Below are positions 1 through 8,469 of a stretch of 64,000 nucleotides of DNA, piece by piece. The stretch is taken from positions 1,054,001-1,118,000 of the forward strand of contig NZ_CP013363.1 of NCBI RefSeq assembly GCF_001718315.1. Reading direction: 5' to 3'. The stretch's first letter is position 1. Every line of letters begins with the position of its first letter. The notes beneath the pieces were generated by a model. That model ran no database searches. It saw only the letters and a list, made by a program, of their open reading frames with translations, and was not told the DNA's origin. A program made the translations under genes and the position numbers. This stretch comes from Burkholderia diffusa (GTDB taxonomy: Bacteria > Pseudomonadota > Gammaproteobacteria > Burkholderiales > Burkholderiaceae).

Positions 1-2
1 GA

Positions 3-461
3 CGAACGGGGCTCGGGGAACTTTATCTACAGTTTGAGTGTGTGAATTCTAATGACGCTGAGGCAATACGAAGTATCGTTCCAGCGTCATTTGACGAAAA
101 CGGAAAGCAATGGAAAGAGGATTTTTCTGCGTTGTCTGCTGAAGATCTGGCCTTGCTGAAGCCAGTCACTCGGATATTTCCTCTGGAGGCGGCAAATAGT
201 AGGGGCATTGCCGCCACTCAAGAGCAGGTAAACGGTGATCCAAAGACGCGTGACCGCCGCTTTGCGTTTTGTTTGCGCCATCCCCCGGTCATGCTATGCG
301 GCGGCACACCCCAAATCGCTCGTCCCTTTTACCAGGGAAGCGACCTCTTGCCTTTCGCTCTAACCGTAGTCAAATCGATAGAGTTCATCGGCGCGTCAGA
401 CGATGGCGCTCGCGCTGCATCGGCAGTGATTCCATCACCGGCAGTCATTCCGCCCAAATGA
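3..461 (+). CDS. Partial secreted protein, putative T6SS immunity paralogue A (5' end off window)
   Basis: The frame is open to the left edge and ends with a TGA at 459-461, so the N-terminus lies outside the window. The visible part aligns along its whole length with the last ~150 residues of the protein at 2314-3015: both share the ECV, FCLRHPPV and VMLCGG blocks and an identical C-terminal tail rich in Ala and Pro. The conserved cysteines suit an oxidising compartment. I do not recognise a named family. The position beside tssL and the paralogy suggest a periplasmic T6SS immunity protein, but that is inference from context only. Confidence 0.6.
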   Translation, partial: RTGLGELYLQFECVNSNDAEAIRSIVPASFDENGKQWKEDFSALSAEDLALLKPVTRIFPLEAANSRGIAATQEQVNGDPKTRDRRFAFCLRHPPVMLCGGTPQIARPFYQGSDLLPFALTVVKSIEFIGASDDGARAASAVIPSPAVIPPK

Positions 462-713
462 CCTTAGGTTCAAGGCTGCCAGTGTCGCGTTTTTCCCGCT
501 GCGTTTCGACAATCCATCAAGAGAGCCCGTGTTGCGTGCCTGACCGCGCCCGGCGCTGTACGCATCTGAAACCATGAACACGCAACCCAGCGAAGCCTCA
601 ACACCACCAGACGCGCCCAAGGAGATTGCGCAGCCCGACTTATTCAGCGAACGCCTGGCAGCGGTTCGCACCCACCGGAATCCATTGCTCGAAGCGGCCC
701 GGCCGCTGCTGCG
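401..713 (+). repeat. Perfect direct repeat, copy 1 (313 bp)
   Basis: Bases 401-713 are identical to 2955-3267, an offset of 2554 bp. The repeat covers the last codons of the paralogue gene, the ~112-bp intergenic stretch and the first ~46 codons of tssL. Upstream of 401 and downstream of 713 the two copies stay similar but diverge. Perfect identity across a non-coding stretch points to recent duplication or gene conversion. Confidence 0.9.
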
Positions 714-798
714 CGTCGTGATAGATGTGCCGGAACATCTTGATACGGACGCGACTCTCGCGCTGCGCTCGATGTTTGAGCAGGAGATGCGCATAAAC
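574..798 (+). pseudogene. tssL: Truncated tssL copy (N-terminal ~75 codons only)
   Basis: The start codon, upstream leader and first 46 codons are identical to the intact tssL at 3128. The next ~27 codons are homologous but diverged, ending with the shared EQEMR motif. After about 798 the sequence changes to unrelated, AT-richer DNA. The transmembrane segment, most of the DotU domain and the OmpA domain are missing, so it cannot make a working TssL. The reading frame happens to stay open through a ~43-codon unrelated stretch into the secreted-protein gene at 928, so a fused product is formally possible; I consider it a recombination scar. Confidence 0.75.
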
Positions 799-927
799 TT
801 CACCGCTAGCGACGGAATGACGGTTGAAATTGCCGAGAAGGTGAAAAGAGCTATTAATGGATCGGTCGCCGGCCTGGAAAATAGCCGTTGCCACTCATTT
901 CGGATATGCAGTGTCGTTAGGGGGGGC

Positions 928-1518
928 ATGAATATATTGTTACGTATCACGCTTTTGATCGCGTATGCGTGTATTTTCCCGTCGGGGGCGCTGGGTAAGA
1001 CGGCTTATCCTGTCGTTCTTTATTGTGATGGGTTCGTTGGTTTTATATATCCGTTCAATCTATACAAAAAGATCGAACCGGCTATCGAGCCTGCGTCCGA
1101 CGGAAAGTTTAGCTTTTACGATTTGGTGAGATATGCTAACAACATTGTCGATTCGATAGCTGTCTGCGGAGATTCATTGTCTACATGTGCTAGAACTGAA
1201 AATCAAGCCAAACCTTACTGGCTCGACGTCGACACCGGCCGCTTAGCCATATTTCATACAACCTCGACAGTAACGCATCGCGAAATTCACGACGGAGACG
1301 TGTACGAAGCTTTCCCGCTATGTCCATCAACGGACAAGCGCGGCAGATCCGATCCTTATGGCGGAGAGTGCTACGCAGCGGTTAAGGCAGCCGGGAATAA
1401 AACTTACTCCCTCGTGTACTGGCTGGGTTCGAGTGAGAGCGCGCGGAGCAGGCCGGCACGTACGCAAGCGGTCAATCGTGCTCGGATGATTATCGATTCA
1501 CTTGGTCGACCGAAGTGA
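928..1518 (+). CDS. Secreted protein of unknown function in T6SS island
   Basis: A 196-residue product starting at the ATG directly behind a run of seven G that can serve as ribosome binding site. Residues 1-23 form a good signal peptide (hydrophobic core, small residues before Lys24), so the mature protein should be periplasmic. Several cysteines follow. I do not recognise the family. Base composition is clearly more AT-rich than the genes to the right, a sign of transfer. Its place between a broken tssL and an XAC2610-like gene suggests an immunity or effector-accessory protein, by context only. The frame is open upstream as far as 574, but the signal peptide supports the internal start. 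Confidence 0.6.
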   Translation: MNILLRITLLIAYACIFPSGALGKTAYPVVLYCDGFVGFIYPFNLYKKIEPAIEPASDGKFSFYDLVRYANNIVDSIAVCGDSLSTCARTENQAKPYWLDVDTGRLAIFHTTSTVTHREIHDGDVYEAFPLCPSTDKRGRSDPYGGECYAAVKAAGNKTYSLVYWLGSSESARSRPARTQAVNRARMIIDSLGRPK

Positions 1519-1590
1519 AAGCAGTGCAGGCGTTAACGGATATTATTCTTGATGGAGTCGGCTCCGTGGCACAGTGCTAGTGATTTATAA

Positions 1591-2163
1591 GTGAGCAAAA
1601 TTATTTCTATCGCTCTTTTCGTGACATTGCTCGCGACTTCATTTTCAGTGGAATCCACAAAGGGGGCATCAATTGTTACGGAGGTGTCGGATGATGCGGT
1701 GTTTGTGATAACTCCGCCAGGACAGTCTCAGGTACTCCACGTATCACATCTGGTTTCGAAAGATGATATCTCATATGAAGACCTGAATTTTGACGGATAC
1801 ATAGATATAAAAGTATTTAGGTCTGCGGGTAACGTCGAGAAATTTTACGACGTGTATTTGTTCGATGCGGTAACAAAAAGATACGAGCTTAGCAAAGACT
1901 TCAGCAATGTTCCTTGCGTAGCGGCCGATCCGAAGGTGCGTCAGGTCATTGGAGCATGCTTTCACACTAGTGCATGTGAGAACTGGATAGAGCGCTATTC
2001 GGTGGATCGTCTGAACCGACTGCATCTTCGCAGCAGGCAGGGCACATACTGCGATCCGTCAACGGGTGACGCATTCTCCTACATCGATCTGTTAAGAAAT
2101 GGAAAGCGTATCTCGACAAAGAGTACCCGGCTACACAACGATCGTGAAAACGATCGCCAGTAA
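1591..2163 (+). CDS. XAC2610-like periplasmic protein (putative effector inhibitor)
   Basis: A 190-residue product from a GTG start, with a signal peptide (residues ~1-26, ending KGA). The centre carries the DLNFDGYIDIKV block followed by an aromatic FYDVYLFD stretch, the pattern of the XAC2610-related family. XAC2610 of Xanthomonas citri is an immunity protein that inhibits a lysozyme-like secretion effector in the periplasm. The likely role is neutralising a peptidoglycan-hydrolase effector, consistent with the T6SS context. No effector partner is visible here. No clear ribosome binding site precedes the GTG, so the exact start is uncertain. The gene is AT-rich like its neighbour. Confidence 0.6.
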   Translation: MSKIISIALFVTLLATSFSVESTKGASIVTEVSDDAVFVITPPGQSQVLHVSHLVSKDDISYEDLNFDGYIDIKVFRSAGNVEKFYDVYLFDAVTKRYELSKDFSNVPCVAADPKVRQVIGACFHTSACENWIERYSVDRLNRLHLRSRQGTYCDPSTGDAFSYIDLLRNGKRISTKSTRLHNDRENDRQ

Positions 2164-2317
2164 AGACATTCTGGACTTTTTGTCGCGGCATTTTGATTTT
2201 GATACTCGCCGTGTGGCCTATACGGTTGCGTTGTCGGTGTTAGATGAAGCCCAATTTCCCGCAGCACAGGGGCAACCGAACGAGATGCCGGAACACCAGA
2301 TTTTGAGGAGAACATGA
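2099..2317 (+). pseudogene. C-terminal remnant of an unrecognised gene
   Basis: An open frame of up to 72 codons overlaps the end of the XAC2610-like gene by 65 bp and ends in a TGA that overlaps the ATGATG of the next gene. Such a stop/start overlap is typical of translationally coupled genes, so the last ~50 codons (from about 2164) probably are the preserved 3' end of a former neighbour whose 5' part was lost in the rearrangement. No ribosome binding site or convincing start is seen and I recognise no family. Confidence 0.35.
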
Positions 2318-3015
2318 TGAATGTGAAGCGGTTTGTATTGCGGGTTCGCGTGCGGACTGGCGGCGTGATTGCGGCGGGGGCAGGATTCTTTCTGGCGCTT
2401 AGTTTGCCCGCGCCGACACATGCGGGCCAGCCAGTCACGGAAGTAAAGCAGGTTGTCGTTCAGACCGATGGAAATAGCTGCCCCATCAGGATGACCGACC
2501 CCTACGGAGGGCGGCTTACGGAAACTGGGTACGATCTCATTGGATTACCTTATCGGAAAACCGGTCTCGAAGCACTATCGCTATATTTCGAATGTGTGAG
2601 TTCGGACGATGCCGAAACAATCCGGCGCTATGTCCTGGCGAAATACGACGAACGCAGAATGCAGTGGAAGACAGATTTCTCGTCGCTTTCGGCTGACGAC
2701 TTGGCCCTCCTAAAACCGGTGACCCGGATGGCTCCACTGCAAGCGGCAAATAGCGCAGGGGTGAGCGTAACGCAAGACGCGATTAACGGAGCCCCAGAAA
2801 CGCGTGACCGTTCTTTCGGCTTCTGCCTTCGTCACCCACCCGTCATGTTATGCGGCGGGTCGCTAGCAATCGCGCGTCCCTATTCCAACAAGGCCGGTTT
2901 AATGCCTTACGCGCTTGCAATCATCAAATCGATAGAGTTCATCGACGCGCCAGGCGATGGCGCTCGCGCTGCATCGGCAGTGATTCCATCACCGGCAGTC
3001 ATTCCGCCCAAATGA
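2314..3015 (+). CDS. Secreted protein, putative T6SS immunity paralogue B
   Basis: A 233-residue protein behind a strong GAGGAG ribosome binding site; ATG codons at 2314 and 2317 both fit, the second with better spacing. Residues ~1-38 form a signal peptide ending in THA. The mature part has four cysteines (in NSCPI, FECVS, GFCLRH and VMLCGG), enough for two disulphides, which fits the periplasm. It is a full-length paralogue of the partial gene at 3-461. It precedes tssL by 112 bp. No catalytic motif is visible and I know no family name; immunity function is inferred from secretion signal, duplication and T6SS location. Confidence 0.6.
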   Translation: MMNVKRFVLRVRVRTGGVIAAGAGFFLALSLPAPTHAGQPVTEVKQVVVQTDGNSCPIRMTDPYGGRLTETGYDLIGLPYRKTGLEALSLYFECVSSDDAETIRRYVLAKYDERRMQWKTDFSSLSADDLALLKPVTRMAPLQAANSAGVSVTQDAINGAPETRDRSFGFCLRHPPVMLCGGSLAIARPYSNKAGLMPYALAIIKSIEFIDAPGDGARAASAVIPSPAVIPPK

Positions 3016-3267
3016 CCTTAGGTTCAAGGCTGCCAGTGTCGCGTTTTTCCCGCTGCGTTTCGACAATCCATCAAGAGAGCCCGTGTTGCGTGCCTGACCG
3101 CGCCCGGCGCTGTACGCATCTGAAACCATGAACACGCAACCCAGCGAAGCCTCAACACCACCAGACGCGCCCAAGGAGATTGCGCAGCCCGACTTATTCA
3201 GCGAACGCCTGGCAGCGGTTCGCACCCACCGGAATCCATTGCTCGAAGCGGCCCGGCCGCTGCTGCG
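2955..3267 (+). repeat. Perfect direct repeat, copy 2 (313 bp)
   Basis: Identical to 401-713. This copy sits in its intact setting: end of the full-length paralogue gene, intergenic stretch, start of the complete tssL. Together the two copies bracket ~2.2 kb of AT-richer cargo, so recombination between them could delete or amplify the cargo. Confidence 0.9.
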
Positions 3268-4366
3268 TGCCCAAGCAGACATGCCGGAGTATCTTGATAC
3301 GGACGCTATCCCCGCGCTGCGCTCGCTGCTCGAACAGGAGATGCGCACATTCCAGAAGCTGTGCGAGCACGCGAATATTCGGCGCGATCACATGATCGGC
3401 GCGCGTTACTGCCTGTGTACGGCGCTCGATGAGGTGGCGATGCAGACGACCTGGGGGCAAAACCGCGAAAGCGGGGCGGCGTGGATCACGAACAGCCTCG
3501 CGGCAGTCTTTCACGAAGACCGTCAGGGTGGCGACAAGATTTATCTGCTGATCGGGCGGTTGATGAATGATCCGGGCGAACACCTTGATCTGCTCGAAGT
3601 GATCCATCGTGTACTGAGTCTCGGCTTCGAGGGCCGCTACCGCCTCGAAACGGACGGTCACCGCAAGCACGAGGCCGTGAGGCAGCGGCTCTACGATGAG
3701 ATCATGTTGCGGCGGGAACCCTTGCAGGTGGAACTGTCGCCGAACTGGCGACCGGATACGAATGGCAGGCGCGTGTCGTTCTACAACTTCCCCGTATGGA
3801 TCACAGTCGCGGTGCTGTCGGCGATCCTGCTGGCCATGTATGGTTACGACAAGTACCGGCTTGCGACTCGCGCGGCCGAAGTCGGGAAGCAGTTCGCCAA
3901 CATTGGCCACATGAGGCCGTCATCCGCATCCCAGGCCCTGCACCTGAAACAGCTGCTGAGAGACGAGATCGCAGCGGGCATCGTGAGCGTCGATGAGGAC
4001 GCGCACCATAGTTCGGTGACGTTCCAGGGCGATGCGATTTTCCCGCCCGGCAGTGCGTCAGTGAAGGCGACGATGGGCCCACTGATCGCGAAGATTGCAG
4101 GCGAGATCGCCAAGGTGCCGGGCCAGGTGACGGTAACCGGCTACACGGACAGCATACCGATCCGCAGCCGCCAGTTCGCGTCGAATCAGGCACTGTCGCA
4201 CCAGCGTGCGACACAGGTGATGCAGATGCTGCAAGCTGCTGGCATCCCGGCCAATCGTCTCGAAGCCGTCGGCAAGGGCGATGCCGATCCGGTCGGCGAC
4301 AACAAAACGACCGATGGGCGTTCGCAAAACCGACGCGTTGAGATTGTCGTCACGCGGCAGAGCTAA
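3128..4366 (+). CDS. tssL: Type VI secretion protein TssL with OmpA-like extension
   Basis: A 412-residue protein of the IcmH/DotU family. Residues ~30-215 are the cytoplasmic DotU domain with the usual RYCLCTALDE and GGDKIY-type motifs. One transmembrane segment lies at about 220-241. Residues ~297-410 form an OmpA-like peptidoglycan-binding domain ending in the SQNRRVEIVV motif. TssL is the inner membrane ring component of the T6SS membrane complex with TssM and TssJ; the OmpA extension anchors it to the cell wall. No other structural T6SS gene follows on the right, so the rest of the cluster, if linked, lies left of the window. Confidence 0.9.
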   Translation: MNTQPSEASTPPDAPKEIAQPDLFSERLAAVRTHRNPLLEAARPLLRAQADMPEYLDTDAIPALRSLLEQEMRTFQKLCEHANIRRDHMIGARYCLCTALDEVAMQTTWGQNRESGAAWITNSLAAVFHEDRQGGDKIYLLIGRLMNDPGEHLDLLEVIHRVLSLGFEGRYRLETDGHRKHEAVRQRLYDEIMLRREPLQVELSPNWRPDTNGRRVSFYNFPVWITVAVLSAILLAMYGYDKYRLATRAAEVGKQFANIGHMRPSSASQALHLKQLLRDEIAAGIVSVDEDAHHSSVTFQGDAIFPPGSASVKATMGPLIAKIAGEIAKVPGQVTVTGYTDSIPIRSRQFASNQALSHQRATQVMQMLQAAGIPANRLEAVGKGDADPVGDNKTTDGRSQNRRVEIVVTRQS

Positions 4367-4689
4367 ATCGCAATGCCTGTACGTTGAGGGGGCCACGTGT
4401 TGTTCACGCAGAGATTCGGACGGTGGCGGCTGCAGGCGAATCCAGTGGCGCTTTGCGAGTTGGCCGTGACCGCCGCTTCTGGATTCGACGACATGCTGCG
4501 ATGCCGTTGGCCGCGCAGATCGATGTGCTGGGTTACCGATTGGAAGAGGGGAACGGAACCCGCCGCATCTGCCGCGGCGGCCGGACTAAAAGCTTAGGCG
4601 ATCCAGCCGCGAAGCGTCGGGTCGCGGTTGCATCCCGCCGCGCAGTCTTGTACGGTGTGCGTTCGCCGTCCGATCCAGGAGCCCGTCGC
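4367..4689. other. Intergenic region after tssL
   Basis: 323 bp without a supported gene. A 66-codon open frame at 4397-4597 has no family resemblance or good start signal. The region is the boundary between the T6SS island and ordinary chromosomal genes and carries the AGGAG ribosome binding site for the AraC gene near 4677. Confidence 0.5.
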
Positions 4690-5538
4690 GTGAGCCGTTC
4701 CGCCAATACCCTCGCCGTGCCGTCGCCGTTCTGGCGCGACGCCGCGCTGCCGTTCATCGAGGCGCGCACCGTCGACGACGGTCGGACCATCTGCTACGCG
4801 AAGCACACGCACGACACGTTTTCGGTTGGCGCGATCGTCGGCGGCACGAGCACTTACCTGAACGGCGCGACGAAGGAGCACGTCGGGCGCGGCGTGCTCG
4901 TGATCATCGATCCGGAGCAGGTGCATGCGTGTAATCCATATGGCCCCGCCGCGTGGGCGTACCGGATGGTCTATGTCGACGTGCCGTGGCTCGCACGATT
5001 GCAGCATGCGCTCGGGCGCGATCCGAACAGCGATTTTCGCGGCTTTTCGCAGAAGTTGACGGATCGGCGTGACCTGTTCGCGCAATTCGGCGGCTTTTAC
5101 CGCACGCTCGTGACACCCGGCGTCGATCCGCTCGGCAAGGAAAGCGCGGCGGTCGAATTCTTCACGCGGCTGCACGGTGCGCTCGATCGCGTGTCGCCCG
5201 ACGACGCGCGGCGCGGGGCCGACAACACGAAGCTCGCGCGCGCGGCCGACTACATCGCCGCGCATTGCCGTCAGGCCATCACGCTCGATGCGATCTGCGC
5301 GGCCGCCGACCTGTCGCCGTCCTACCTGATCCGCGCGTTCAACGCCCGCTACGGGATGACGCCGCATGCGTTCCTGGTCGACCGTCGCGTGCAGTACGGC
5401 CGCGCGGAATTGCGCCGCGGCCGGCCGATCGCCGAGGTTGCGCTTGACGCAGGCTTTGCGGATCAGGCGCATTTCCAGCGTGCGTTCCGGCGCATCGCGG
5501 CAGCCACGCCAGGCCAATATCGAAGCGCCGCGAACTGA
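4690..5538 (+). CDS. AraC family transcriptional regulator
   Basis: A 282-residue protein from a GTG start preceded by AGGAG at suitable spacing; the frame is open further upstream but without family similarity. The N-terminal ~170 residues are a cupin-type AraC sensing domain (HTHDTFSVG, and an HACNPYG block near the ligand pocket). The C-terminal ~100 residues are the double helix-turn-helix domain, ending with the typical AGFADQAHFQRAFRR block. It converges on the LysE-type exporter at 5635-6234, which it may control. AraC proteins beside LysE exporters often respond to the exported amino acid. Confidence 0.85.
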   Translation: MSRSANTLAVPSPFWRDAALPFIEARTVDDGRTICYAKHTHDTFSVGAIVGGTSTYLNGATKEHVGRGVLVIIDPEQVHACNPYGPAAWAYRMVYVDVPWLARLQHALGRDPNSDFRGFSQKLTDRRDLFAQFGGFYRTLVTPGVDPLGKESAAVEFFTRLHGALDRVSPDDARRGADNTKLARAADYIAAHCRQAITLDAICAAADLSPSYLIRAFNARYGMTPHAFLVDRRVQYGRAELRRGRPIAEVALDAGFADQAHFQRAFRRIAAATPGQYRSAAN

Positions 5539-5634
5539 GCGGGGGAGCGGCCGGCGCCTTGGCGGTGCCGCAGCGGCCGACGACGACCCGCACTGTAGCC
5601 GGCCGCCACAAACACACCGTTCGAAGCGACAACG

Positions 5635-6234
5635 CTAGACATCGAGCAGATAAAGCGCGCTGCCCGCGAGCAACACCGCCATCGCGCGATTGAACAGCCG
5701 CATCCGGCGCGCATTCGCGAGCCAGTGCCGCAGCGACGCACCCGCATACCCCCAGCACGAGATCGACACGAAGCAGATCACCAGATACAGCGCCGCGAAC
5801 TGCCACACCTGCGTGCGATCGCCATCGGCCGCATATGCACCCATCGCGGCCACGCATGCGAGCCACGCCTTCGGATTCAACCATTGCATCGCCGCACCGG
5901 CCGCCGCCGACGGGCCGGCAACGTTCGACGCGTCCGGATCGTCCGACAGCCGCCCGTCATCGAGCGCCAGCCGCAGCGCGAGGTAAAGCAGGAACGCAAT
6001 CCCCGACCATTGAGTGGCCGTGGTCAGCATCGGCCAGCGCGCGAGCGCCGCGTGCAGCCCGAGGCCGATCAGCAGGAACAGCGCGACGAAGCCGAGCGTC
6101 GCGCCGGCCGCATAGCGCAGGCTCGCGCCGAGACCGTGGCGCGCGCCCGCGCCGAGCGCGACGATGTTGACGGGACCGGGCGTGATCGACGACGCCAGCG
6201 CGAACGCGGCCATCGAAACCAGCATGCTCATCAT
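5635..6234 (-). CDS. LysE family amino acid exporter
   Basis: A 199-residue inner membrane protein with about six transmembrane segments. The N-terminus carries the LysE/RhtB signature ITPGPVNIVALGAGARHG, and WLNPKAWL marks the second half. The chosen ATG at 6234 has GGAGA at good spacing; a longer frame extends upstream but lacks a signal. Proteins of this family export amino acids or related metabolites in exchange for protons. It converges with an AraC regulator. Confidence 0.88.
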   Translation of the reverse strand: MMSMLVSMAAFALASSITPGPVNIVALGAGARHGLGASLRYAAGATLGFVALFLLIGLGLHAALARWPMLTTATQWSGIAFLLYLALRLALDDGRLSDDPDASNVAGPSAAAGAAMQWLNPKAWLACVAAMGAYAADGDRTQVWQFAALYLVICFVSISCWGYAGASLRHWLANARRMRLFNRAMAVLLAGSALYLLDV

Positions 6235-6325
6235 GTGTCTCCATGCGAATGTGAAAGTCGCATCGAGACTAAAGAAGCGGCGCGGGTCCGTATTGAAGAA
6301 AACTGCCCTCGGCGGCGCGGTGTCG

Positions 6326-7756
6326 TCAGTGCATCGCGCGCAGCGCGTGCGGGTCGCCCGCATCGGCCGTGCGCAGCGGGCCGACGCTGCAAGCCTGCGT
6401 CGACACGGAGAAGCCGAACGTATTGACACCGCCCGAGCAGGCGACGAACACGCTGCCGCCGTGCATCTCCGCGACGGCCTTGACGATCGACAGCCCGAGC
6501 CCGTGGTTCTCCTTGCTGTTCGCGCGTGCTTCCTCGAGCCGGTAGAAGCGCTCGAACACGTGCGAGCGCCGCACGGGGTCGATCGGCTCGCCGGGGTTGG
6601 CAACCGACACGTCGACGAGCGTGTCGCGCGGCGTGATCGTCACGTTCAGCGTCGCGCCGGGCGCCGAATGCTGGATTGCGTTGATCAGCAGGTTGGTCAT
6701 CGCGCGGCGGAACAGGGAAGGATCGACGGCCGCGCGCGCATCGCCGTGCAATTCGGCGCGCAACTGCGCTTCGTCGAGCGGAATCTCGAGGAAGTCGAGC
6801 ATGCGCCGCACTTCATCCGCGAGCGATACGTGCTTCAGGTCGGTCGCGCGCTCGCCGCGATCGCTGCGCGACAGGAACAGCATGTCGTTGATGATCACGC
6901 GCAGCCGTTCGAACTCCTCGAGGTTCGACTGCAAAGTCTGGCGCATCCGGTCGACCGAGCGGTCGCGGCTCGTCAGCGCGACCTGGGTCTGGCCGATCAG
7001 GATGCTGATCGGCGTGCGCAACTCGTGTGCGACGTCCGCGTTGAACGCCTCGAGCCGCGCGTAGGTCTGCTGGATGCGTTCGAGCGCGCCGTTGAACGAC
7101 GCGGCCAGGTCGCGCAGCTCGGTCGGCAGCGCGTCGGTATGCAGCCGCTGGCGGCGATTGGTGGCGTTGATCGCCGCCGCGTCCTGCGACAGCCGTTCGA
7201 GCGGCGCGAGCCCGAAGCGCGCGACCGCGCGGCTCAGCAGCAGCGCGACGACGGTAGCGATCGCGATCAGCGCGGCGAGCGTCCACACGAACCGGCGCAG
7301 CATCCGTTGCGTGCGCTCGCACGACGACGCAACGATCAGCTTCACATCGGGGCGCTCGCCGCTGCCCGCGATCGGGACGGTCTTCGTCATCACGTCGTAG
7401 CTGCTGTGATTGAGCGCGTACTGCTGGAATGCACCGAACGGTTTGCCGACGGGCACGCCGTCGACCGGATGGCCGAAGCGGAAGTCTGCGTCGGGGCTGT
7501 CGATCTGGTAACGCGTCGACCCGTCGGGTGGTTCGAGGTCGGCGAGCTTTTCCTGCATCAGGCGGCCGCGTGCGGCCGTGGTCGCGTGCGACACGATCAT
7601 CTGCGCGACCTTCGCGCGCGTGTCGATCGTCGCACGCAGCTCGGCGAACAGCTGGCGCTCCATCATCACGAACAGCCCGCAGCCGACCAGCGTGAACACG
7701 AGCAGCGACACGATGCCGAACATCGCCGACAGACGCAGGGTGATCGAGCGTTTCAT
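6326..7756 (-). CDS. Heavy-metal-type sensor histidine kinase
   Basis: A 476-residue membrane kinase. The layout is transmembrane segment ~11-31, periplasmic domain to ~155, second transmembrane segment ~160-180, HAMP linker, dimerisation domain with phospho-acceptor His244 in VAHELRTPIS, and an ATPase domain with NLLINAIQHS (N box) and GLGLSIVKAV (G2 box). The architecture matches CusS/IrlS-type sensors of metals or cationic stress. Its ATG overlaps the stop of the response regulator gene in an ATGA, so they are translationally coupled. It is the last gene of the efflux operon and probably controls that operon. Confidence 0.9.
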   Translation of the reverse strand: MKRSITLRLSAMFGIVSLLVFTLVGCGLFVMMERQLFAELRATIDTRAKVAQMIVSHATTAARGRLMQEKLADLEPPDGSTRYQIDSPDADFRFGHPVDGVPVGKPFGAFQQYALNHSSYDVMTKTVPIAGSGERPDVKLIVASSCERTQRMLRRFVWTLAALIAIATVVALLLSRAVARFGLAPLERLSQDAAAINATNRRQRLHTDALPTELRDLAASFNGALERIQQTYARLEAFNADVAHELRTPISILIGQTQVALTSRDRSVDRMRQTLQSNLEEFERLRVIINDMLFLSRSDRGERATDLKHVSLADEVRRMLDFLEIPLDEAQLRAELHGDARAAVDPSLFRRAMTNLLINAIQHSAPGATLNVTITPRDTLVDVSVANPGEPIDPVRRSHVFERFYRLEEARANSKENHGLGLSIVKAVAEMHGGSVFVACSGGVNTFGFSVSTQACSVGPLRTADAGDPHALRAMH

Positions 7757-8448
7757 GCGTGCCTCTCGCTGTCGGCGTCCTCGCGCGCCTCGAGCACGTA
7801 GCCCATGCCGCGGATCGTGTGCAGCAGCTTCTCCGCGAACGGGCCGTCGAGCTTCGCGCGCAGGCGTTTGATCGCCGTCTCCACGACGTTCGCGTTGCTG
7901 TCGAAGTTCACGTCCCATACGAGTTCGGCGATCGTCGTCTTCGACAGCACCTCGCCGCTGCGCCGCGCGAGCACGCCGAGCAGCTGGAATTCCTGCGCGG
8001 TCAGGTCGAGCCGCGTGCCGTCGCGGGATGCGCGCCGGCCGATCAGGTCGACGCGCAGGTCGCCGATCGAGATCAGCGTCGATTCCTGCACGCGCGCGCG
8101 CCGCGTGAGCGCGCGCAGCCGCTCGATCAGCTCGAGGAACGAGAAGGGCTTGGTCAGGTAGTCGTCGGCGCCGCCGCGCAGCCCGCGAACGCGATCGTCG
8201 ACGCGGTCGCGCGCGGTCAGCATGATCACGGGCGTCTGCTTCTGCGCGCGCAATGCGCGCAGCACGCCGAAGCCGTCGAGCTTGGGCAGCATCACGTCGA
8301 GCACGACCACGTCGTATTCGAATTCGACGGCCTTCCACGCGCCGTCCTCTCCGTCCAGCGCGGTATCGACGACCCAGCCTTCCTCGGTCAGGCCGCTCTT
8401 CAGGTATTCGACGACTTTCGGTTCGTCTTCGACGATCAGGACTTTCAT
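7753..8448 (-). CDS. OmpR-family response regulator
   Basis: A 231-residue regulator. The receiver domain has the acidic pair near residues 7-8, phospho-acceptor Asp51 in VVLDVMLPK and the conserved Lys in LTKPF. The C-terminal winged helix ends with LHTIRGMGYVLE, as in CusR/CopR/IrlR regulators. AGGA precedes the ATG at 8448. It lies 21 bp after the outer membrane channel gene and overlaps the kinase gene by 4 bp, so pump and two-component system are probably on one transcript, giving positive autoregulation. Confidence 0.92.
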   Translation of the reverse strand: MKVLIVEDEPKVVEYLKSGLTEEGWVVDTALDGEDGAWKAVEFEYDVVVLDVMLPKLDGFGVLRALRAQKQTPVIMLTARDRVDDRVRGLRGGADDYLTKPFSFLELIERLRALTRRARVQESTLISIGDLRVDLIGRRASRDGTRLDLTAQEFQLLGVLARRSGEVLSKTTIAELVWDVNFDSNANVVETAIKRLRAKLDGPFAEKLLHTIRGMGYVLEAREDADSERHA

Positions 8449-8469
8449 GGGCGTGTCCTTGTAACCGGG

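Noticed and set aside
574..1518. Reading the whole 314-codon frame as one normal gene
   Set aside because: The first part is a tssL fragment and the last part begins with its own signal peptide; a normal fusion protein would not place a signal peptide in the middle. Kept as a finding only.
4397..4597. 66-codon frame after tssL
   Set aside because: No ribosome binding site or family match; the composition is like shadow frames elsewhere.
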